DNA from: Aporrectodea caliginosa
Taxonomy: Eukaryota > Annelida > Clitellata > Crassiclitellata > Lumbricidae
Length of the DNA: 64,000 nt
Direction: 5' to 3'
Assembly (NCBI GenBank): GCA_020284085.1
Contig: JACEVL010000338.1
Coordinates: forward strand, 787,157 to 851,156
Both the position numbers and the translations under genes were made by a program. The notes under the pieces were generated by a model. The model searched no databases. It saw only the letters and a list, made by a program, of their open reading frames with translations, and had not been told where the DNA came from. Shown here piece after piece: positions 59,331 to 64,000 of the stretch (its first letter is position 1; each line of letters opens with the position of its first letter).

Positions 59331-59939
59331 CAAGTAACTGTTATGTTTTTGGGAAGGAAGGATTTGCAGAAAATATTTTAGAAACCCCTTGGCAGTTTCT
59401 TCTTCCAGAACATGTGACTTAACGTCACTCACTGTGACTTTTGAAGTAACCACTCCTATCTTCACAGCCAGAAGTCTTGGAAAGGAGATATCGGTGTCTG
59501 CAGACTAGGGTTATCGACAACAAGAAATTTGAAATGTCTGTTTTGACACTGTGTGGTAATTATATTTCACAGATCACGTGGCCTCACTCACCGTGACGTT
59601 CCCAGTGATTTTTCTTATATATCCATAGCCACCCACAGGTCTTAGAAAGGTGATCTTGAAGTCTACTTTAAGATTTTTGGCTACAGGAAATCCTGAAGAC
59701 ACATGCTTGCCACTCTGCGGCAATTACATTCCATGATCTATAATATCAAGTAACACATATGACCTTGGAAAGCCATAGACAGTTTTCTGTAACTATTTTC
59801 TGTGAATCACAATGTATAATAACAAATCTCATGTTTAGAAAAGTGCTTTAATGCCTTCACTGAAGAAAACCACAATCGCAATTGTTTTGCTTGCAGTTCC
59901 CGAGAAACGAAGGGCAACCACGCCGGGTCGTCAAATGAC

Positions 59940-60235
59940 CATGAACTACAGATGTAATGTAATGTCAGAGCAGTGACTATTCAGTAGTGCCCCAGTGCGA
60001 TTGCCCCGAGAGAAGAAATAGGTTTTGAAGAAAGAGAGTTGTTGAAACAGATCTAGCAAGAAAAGAAACGCGTAAGGAGGAGGGAAGGAATTCCACAGGG
60101 CAGGCCCAATGGTGACAAACGATCTAGTTTGCGCCAAAGTGGTCCTAGTTCGCGAGACAAAGAGATCATGCCGGTTCAAAAAGAGAAAAGGTTGGAGCGA
60201 AGCTGCAGAATGAGGAAATCAATCGTAGCCTATAA
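59940..60235 (-). mobile_element. L2-type LINE 3' end
   Basis: Minus-strand frame reads DLFVSRTRTTLAQTRSFVTI then GPALWNSF, the L2 C-terminal end, followed toward 59946 by the 3' region and a short TTACATTACA tail. Confidence 0.8.
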
Positions 60236-60239
60236 TGTT

Positions 60240-60900
60240 GAGTGTACAGTTTTTTATTTGACGACCCCTAAAACCATATAAATTATTAGACATCAAGAAA
60301 ACTATTCTAACACTTGTAGTTTAAGAGAACCAAAGGTTAGACATTGCAAGTCAATGGGCCCTGAACTACGGTCATGCACTCAGCATATGATATTCATTAA
60401 TACTATGTTGAGTATTCTTCTTTGAAATCCAAGACTCTGAAAAACATATATAGATGCCAGGATTTTTTACATAACTTGTAGTTCAGTGAGGCCAAAGGTC
60501 AACCATAACAGGTCGAATGACCTTGAACTACAAAGTTAAGCGATGGTCATACGATGGTCATACCAGGTTTTTTATAACTCTATTGGATGACCTTGACCTC
60601 TGAGGGGTCAAGGACTGACACCTGCTTTTTAGCCTTCACCGATAACGAAATATTATGACAATAGATGTCAAATGACCTTGAAAATGAAGGTCGTCCGATG
60701 GTCCTGCAATGTAAGAGATAGCTTACTCGACTTCTTCTACCCGTAAAACCCTATAAAAGACACCAAAATCACTTCTAGTTTGCTTGTAGCTCCTGAGATA
60801 CTCTGGGATAAGATTTCTCAATGGTAAATTAATGTGTATGATTCAGCTAAACAGAGCTTAACTGATATTCTGATGTGAAAAAAATTAAGAGTGGCCATAT
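60240..60900. repeat. Diffuse repeat region with recurring AATGACCTTGAACTAC-type words
   Basis: Words such as GACCATGAACTAC, GACCTTGAACTACA and GACCTTGAAAATGAAGGTCG recur at intervals of about 100-250 bp from 59930 to 60700, suggesting an old tandem or dispersed repeat. No gene. Confidence 0.45.
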
Positions 60901-60924
60901 TGTCCAAAGCTTCAGAAGCAATGA

Positions 60925-61012
60925 CGTTTAAGTTAGAACCGTCCTATTTAAAAGCTTCTCTAAAATTGTCTTTCGACATGAGAGACAGTAGTTGCAATTC
61001 TGGACGACTAGC
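60925..61012 (-). pseudogene. Short relic of a Mab-21/cGAS-like paralog (helical region)
   Basis: About 85 bp, best over 60951-61008, match P4 at 51725-51806 and P2 at 8760-8816: CTTTCGACATGAGAGACAGTAG and TTCTGGACGACTA correspond to the codons for the SLMSKE...SRPEFQLMS region. Orientation is the same as the other paralogs. Nothing of the rest of the gene survives nearby. Confidence 0.65.
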
Positions 61013-61015
61013 GTC

Positions 61016-61420
61016 TCTAGGTATTGGCTGCTCTAACTCCTATACCTTTGTGACCTCAATGTTATAGATGTCATAAAATATTTTTCTTTATTGATTACTG
61101 GATACTAAATGGCACGCTCGCAAAGTTCGTTATGGGTAAAAAATGACCCATACCGCCGTTCTATTGTTAAGCTGTTTCTACTCTATTGATAATTACAGAT
61201 ACCATTGCAATCGTTCAACTGAGCCTGTGTTTGACACCCACCGCTTTGAAGGAGGCCCTATGCTATTGACAGTAGGCTACACTGGCCATTGTAGTGCTAT
61301 TAACCTAATCCATTTCGTGTATGACCAGAAATTTATCCTGACCACAGACTATTGTTACGTTCGTTTGTCCAGTTTCTAGAATTTTACAGAGCATTATTTC
61401 TGCAGACCTATCTATTGTTG
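61016..61420. other. Unassigned stretch
   Basis: A 78-codon frame (61143-61379) has no known motif. At 61420-61490 a LINE-type 3' end (CACTGTGAGAGGCGCC...TATAAATTTATAG) with a (ATACA)n tail is present. Confidence 0.4.
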
Positions 61421-61496
61421 CTACATTAATCTGAATGGTGTTCACTGTGAGAGGCGCCTTATAAATTTATAGATACAATACAATACAATACAATTA

Positions 61497-61775
61497 ATTG
61501 ACGGCTGCATCAAGCAACTGACACAGCTGAGGGATGAGGTAGATGAATTTTTCAAGGACATCATGATTGAAACGGAAAGTTTTTGTGCTGAACACAACAT
61601 TGACCCGCATCTGAAAAGTGTTCGGCAACGCAAAGAACCTAGAATGCCAGGTGAACGATCAGCAAGTGATGAACGGATCAGTGAGATTGAAACTGCGTTT
61701 AAGATTGGTGTAGTTATTCAAGACGAAGTGCTATTGCAGTTCAACGACGTTTTCTCCAAAAAATTAACTGTTGCA
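61497..61775 (+). pseudogene. Fragment of a transposase-like protein (hAT/MYM-type context)
   Basis: An open frame with LTQLRDEVDEFFKDIMIETE, then DPHLKSVRQRKEPRMPGERS. It resembles the middle of hAT-like proteins near the LxxLRxxxxFxxxxxxA and KRxRxxxxMPGE blocks. Both ends are missing. It follows a LINE tail and precedes the 24/48-bp array. Confidence 0.45.
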
Positions 61776-61921
61776 TGAAATTAGACATTTTTCTCCTGCG
61801 AGCCTCATGGATAGACAGAAATTTTGCAAAGCCAATGAAAGCATTGGATGAACTGTCGCCTATCACAAACCTGTCAGGTCCATTGAAGATCCTCGCTACT
61901 ACAGTATTGCTAGTAGTAAGC

Positions 61922-62176
61922 TATATCCCGGTCCTGGCTTATTTTAATATCCCGGTCCTGGCTTAGTTTACTATCCCGGTCCTGGCTTATTTTAATATCC
62001 CGGTCCTGGCTTAGTTTACTATCCCGGTCCTGGCTTATTTTAATATCCCGGTCCTGGCTTAGTTTACTATCCCGGTCCTGGCTTATTTCAATATCCCGGT
62101 CCTGGCTTAGTTTACTATCCCGGTCCTGGTTTATTTTAATATCCCGGTCCTGGCTTAGTTTACTATCCCGGTCCTA
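61922..62176. repeat. 24-bp tandem array organised in 48-bp dimers
   Basis: CCCGGTCCTGG occurs at 61927 and then every 24 bp, 11 times, to 62167. Spacers alternate between CTTATTTTAATAT and CTTAGTTTACTAT, so the true period is 48 bp. It lies about 190 bp before the promoter of the PC4-like gene. Confidence 0.95.
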
Positions 62177-62366
62177 CGGCCTCGGCCAAAACAGCCCCAC
62201 ATTAAATTTGGTCAAGGGTTGCGCGGGTGGGGCGCGCGTGTGCCTTCCCCTCCCTTTCCAAGGAGGCTATTATATTTGCATGGAAGCCAGAGCAGTGGGC
62301 CAATAGGAAGCCTACTCTGAACACTACTTTATTAGGCAAAAGTTTAAAGTGCAATCTCTCTTATAG

Positions 62367-62373
62367 TATAAAA
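62367..62373 (+). promoter_or_regulatory. TATA box of the PC4-like gene
   Basis: TATAAAA lies 65 bp before the predicted start codon; an A at about 62398 (GTTAGTACATC) would be a normal initiation site. Confidence 0.6.
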
Positions 62374-62437
62374 TGAGGCTCTTATTTCTTGTGTTAGTAC
62401 ATCTCTCGCAAAGCTTTTACTTCACTCGATCGACTAT

Positions 62438-63161
62438 ATGACTCAAGCACAGCTAGAATTCTACAAACACTCCAAAATGACTTCAATTTCGGTAAGTGTA
62501 CTTCTTTACATATCCAGTTTATTGCATATACTAATACTGTGAATTGTAGGTCTCAGCATGTTCATTCTGAATCACTATTTAATGTTTTCTTTTCTTTTAC
62601 TTTTATGTGTAGAAACCTCAAGATCTTTTCAAAGAATCCATCGGTAATAACCGCTTCCTATCTGCAACAACCTACAAGGACGAATTGATGATACACATTC
62701 GTGAATACGACGAGGGCAATGGAAAGCTCTATCCGACCAAGAAGGGTGTTTCATTCAACAAGACGAGGTGGGCCATGTTCATCAGACAACTGGATGACAT
62801 GGAACGAAGTGTGGATCTCCTCAAAGCGTCTCAACCCGTCGACTTTTATCGACACGTTGGAGGACGTTACTACGTTTCAATCTCCAAAGCTTTCCCATGT
62901 GTCAACGTGCGTCGCTACTTCCTACCACCAAATGCCACCAAAGAACGTCCCACGAGAAGCGGGATCGCTCTGAAATTGAGCGAATGGGACTTGCTACTCG
63001 TAAAAATTCGTGAACTACAGGATTCTTTGCCAGAACTTAAAACAGCGAAACCATGTTACTCGAGAGATGATCACGCGAATCAACTCGGTTATTTGAACTG
63101 TCTAGAGTGTAGGCCTAATCCGTTTGCACTTGGACTAGAAGCTAGTGAGTCGAAAGCATAA
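62438..63161 (+). CDS. Two-exon protein with tandem PC4-like domains
   Basis: Exon 1 is 62438-62491 (MTQAQLEFYKHSKMTSIS) and exon 2 is 62613-63161; the GTAAGTG donor and TTTATGTGTAG acceptor give a phase-0 join and a 200-residue product. PC4/p15 domains bind single-stranded DNA. Domain 1 (about residues 30-75) has ELMIHIREYDEGNGKLYPTK and KGVSFNKTRWAMF, matching the VDIREYY...LxPxKKGISL core. Domain 2 (about 95-155) is a diverged repeat: RYYVSISKAFPCVNVRRYF, PTRSGIALKLSEWDLLLVKI. Such proteins are known to me as genes carried with type B polymerases in large invertebrate mobile or viral elements, and a polymerase gene lies convergently 250 bp away. The frame is intact and a polyadenylation signal follows. 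Confidence 0.75.
62492..62612 (+). other. Intron of the PC4-like gene
   Basis: 121 bp, GTAAGTG...GTGTAG, with a long T-rich tract (TTTTCTTTTCTTTTACTTTT) before the acceptor. Confidence 0.75.
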
Positions 63162-63229
63162 GAACTTGACTGCTCTTCACGAGTGGTTTAATTACTGAAT
63201 AGTGAGCTACATAACTCGTTGTTAACTTT

Positions 63230-63235
63230 AATAAA
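63230..63235 (+). terminator. Polyadenylation signal AATAAA
   Basis: AATAAA lies 69 bp after the stop codon of the PC4-like gene. Confidence 0.6.
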
Positions 63236-63409
63236 GTTTACAGAAATGGAACAAGACTTCTTTTGGTGCTAGTTGTAGAATGGTGGATTAAAGTGTTCTA
63301 CGCTTTCTGCTCCTTCTCTATTAGACTTTTCTTCTTCCTCAGCTCGCTAACCTTTCTTACTTCTCAAATCATTAGGAGTTTGGCTGAAATGCTGAAAGCA
63401 AGAGGTCTT

Positions 63410-64000
63410 TTAGAATCTTAGAGCAACCGCCAAAGCATAAGAATCAGTAGAATTCACCAAGAAATGCTTGTCATCATAAGGAGAAAGAGCGGCCTTAGTA
63501 ATTTCAAGGGTATGCAACTTGTGCTTGGTGCTTCGAATGACACAGAACTTAGCAGTTGTTGGCTGTTCATTGAAAATACAAGCTCTATAATCGGCATGAC
63601 CAATTCGCTTAGAAACGAAAGATTTCTTAATGCCTTTGGCAGTTTTTTCTCATGGTCATTAGACAGAAGCAGACTATACATTTTTGAGCGAAGCCCAACA
63701 AACTCAGAAACTGCTACACCATTCGTTTCATCTTTAAACTTGCCTATCACCTTTGCGTTATTTCCGCTATAGAGGAAGTGGTCAGTGGGAAAATCTGAAG
63801 TGTCGTATTCATCCTGCTGCTTTTGCATGTCCCTATATACATCATCAGTGGTTATGTGATAGCAGAGGCTATCGGTGTAAGTGAAAAGCAACCTAGCTCT
63901 GTGGCCATAGGTAGGTAAGATGTGCTCATAGTGGAAAGAGTACATTTTTAACTTTGAAATGTCCAAGATGCACATGCCAGCATACAGTGGTTTATTCAGA
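63410..64000 (-). pseudogene. DNA polymerase type B (protein-primed, Polinton/adintovirus-like), C-terminal part, broken
   Basis: Runs off the right edge. The minus-strand frame from 64000 reads the late part of a family B polymerase: KMYSFHYEHILPTYG, then the palm motif C region LLFTYTDSL, with Tyr-Thr-Asp in place of the usual Asp-Thr-Asp. It continues to DTSDFPTDHFLYS, KVIGKFKDE and EFVGLRSKMYS, an order typical of protein-primed polymerases of Polinton/Maverick and adintovirus-like elements. The frame is broken near 63625-63640; similarity continues in another frame to a stop ending at 63410. The first metal-binding region and exonuclease would lie outside the window. One lesion and a changed motif C residue suggest an inactive copy. 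Confidence 0.75.

Overview
This is a repeat-rich, intron-bearing animal genome window (roughly 62% A+T), most likely from a marine invertebrate. The evidence is splice-bounded immunoglobulin-type exons, tRNA-derived SINEs, L2/CR1-type LINEs ending in short microsatellites, hAT and piggyBac-like elements, an LTR retrotransposon and long microsatellites. I cannot fix the phylum. Nothing looks bacterial, and I see no rRNA, CRISPR array or convincing free-standing tRNA gene.

The central content is a same-strand (minus) family of four Mab-21/cGAS-like nucleotidyltransferase paralogs at about 4.1-5.3 kb (P1), 7.6-10.5 kb (P2), 24.3-27.0 kb (P3) and 50.6-53.5 kb (P4), plus a short relic at 60.9 kb. 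Each is a single long coding exon that appears to start just after a conserved splice acceptor. The full architecture is about 965 codons: an N-terminal Mab-21-type nucleotidyltransferase domain followed by about 600 residues of helical, TPR-like sequence. The active-site signature (Gly-Ser, Asp-x-Asp and a later Asp before a Trp-Pro) is kept in P1, P2 and P4 and partly in P3. P1 ends at the domain boundary, P2 and P4 each carry one frame-breaking indel, and P3 is 5'-truncated with one indel. P3 and P4 also share more than 1 kb of 3' flank, so the array grew by segmental duplication. Such proteins are related to the cGLR innate immune sensors of animals; that role is inferred here.

Second theme, 41.4-47.4 kb: three plus-strand phase-1 exons encode Ig-like domains. 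The first and third are duplicates, and repeats have invaded the locus.

Third theme, right end (61.9-64.0 kb): a two-exon gene with two PC4-like domains, convergent with a broken protein-primed-type DNA polymerase B gene, next to a 24/48-bp tandem repeat. This suggests a Polinton/adintovirus-like large DNA element. A 124-aa SAP-like ORF at 40.3 kb may be a companion gene from the same kind of element.

The rest is mobile DNA. A complete 1.87-kb transposon with long terminal inverted repeats and an 8-bp target duplication (42839-44710) sits inside an L2 copy. A non-autonomous LTR retrotransposon (31453-35170) has nearly identical LTRs and no pol. A piggyBac-like MITE lies at 14986-15750, a decayed hAT may span 10860-16202, and there are several MITEs, SINEs and 5'-truncated LINEs. 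Large simple repeats include a 1.2-kb GATT/GATA satellite at 29.7-30.9 kb.
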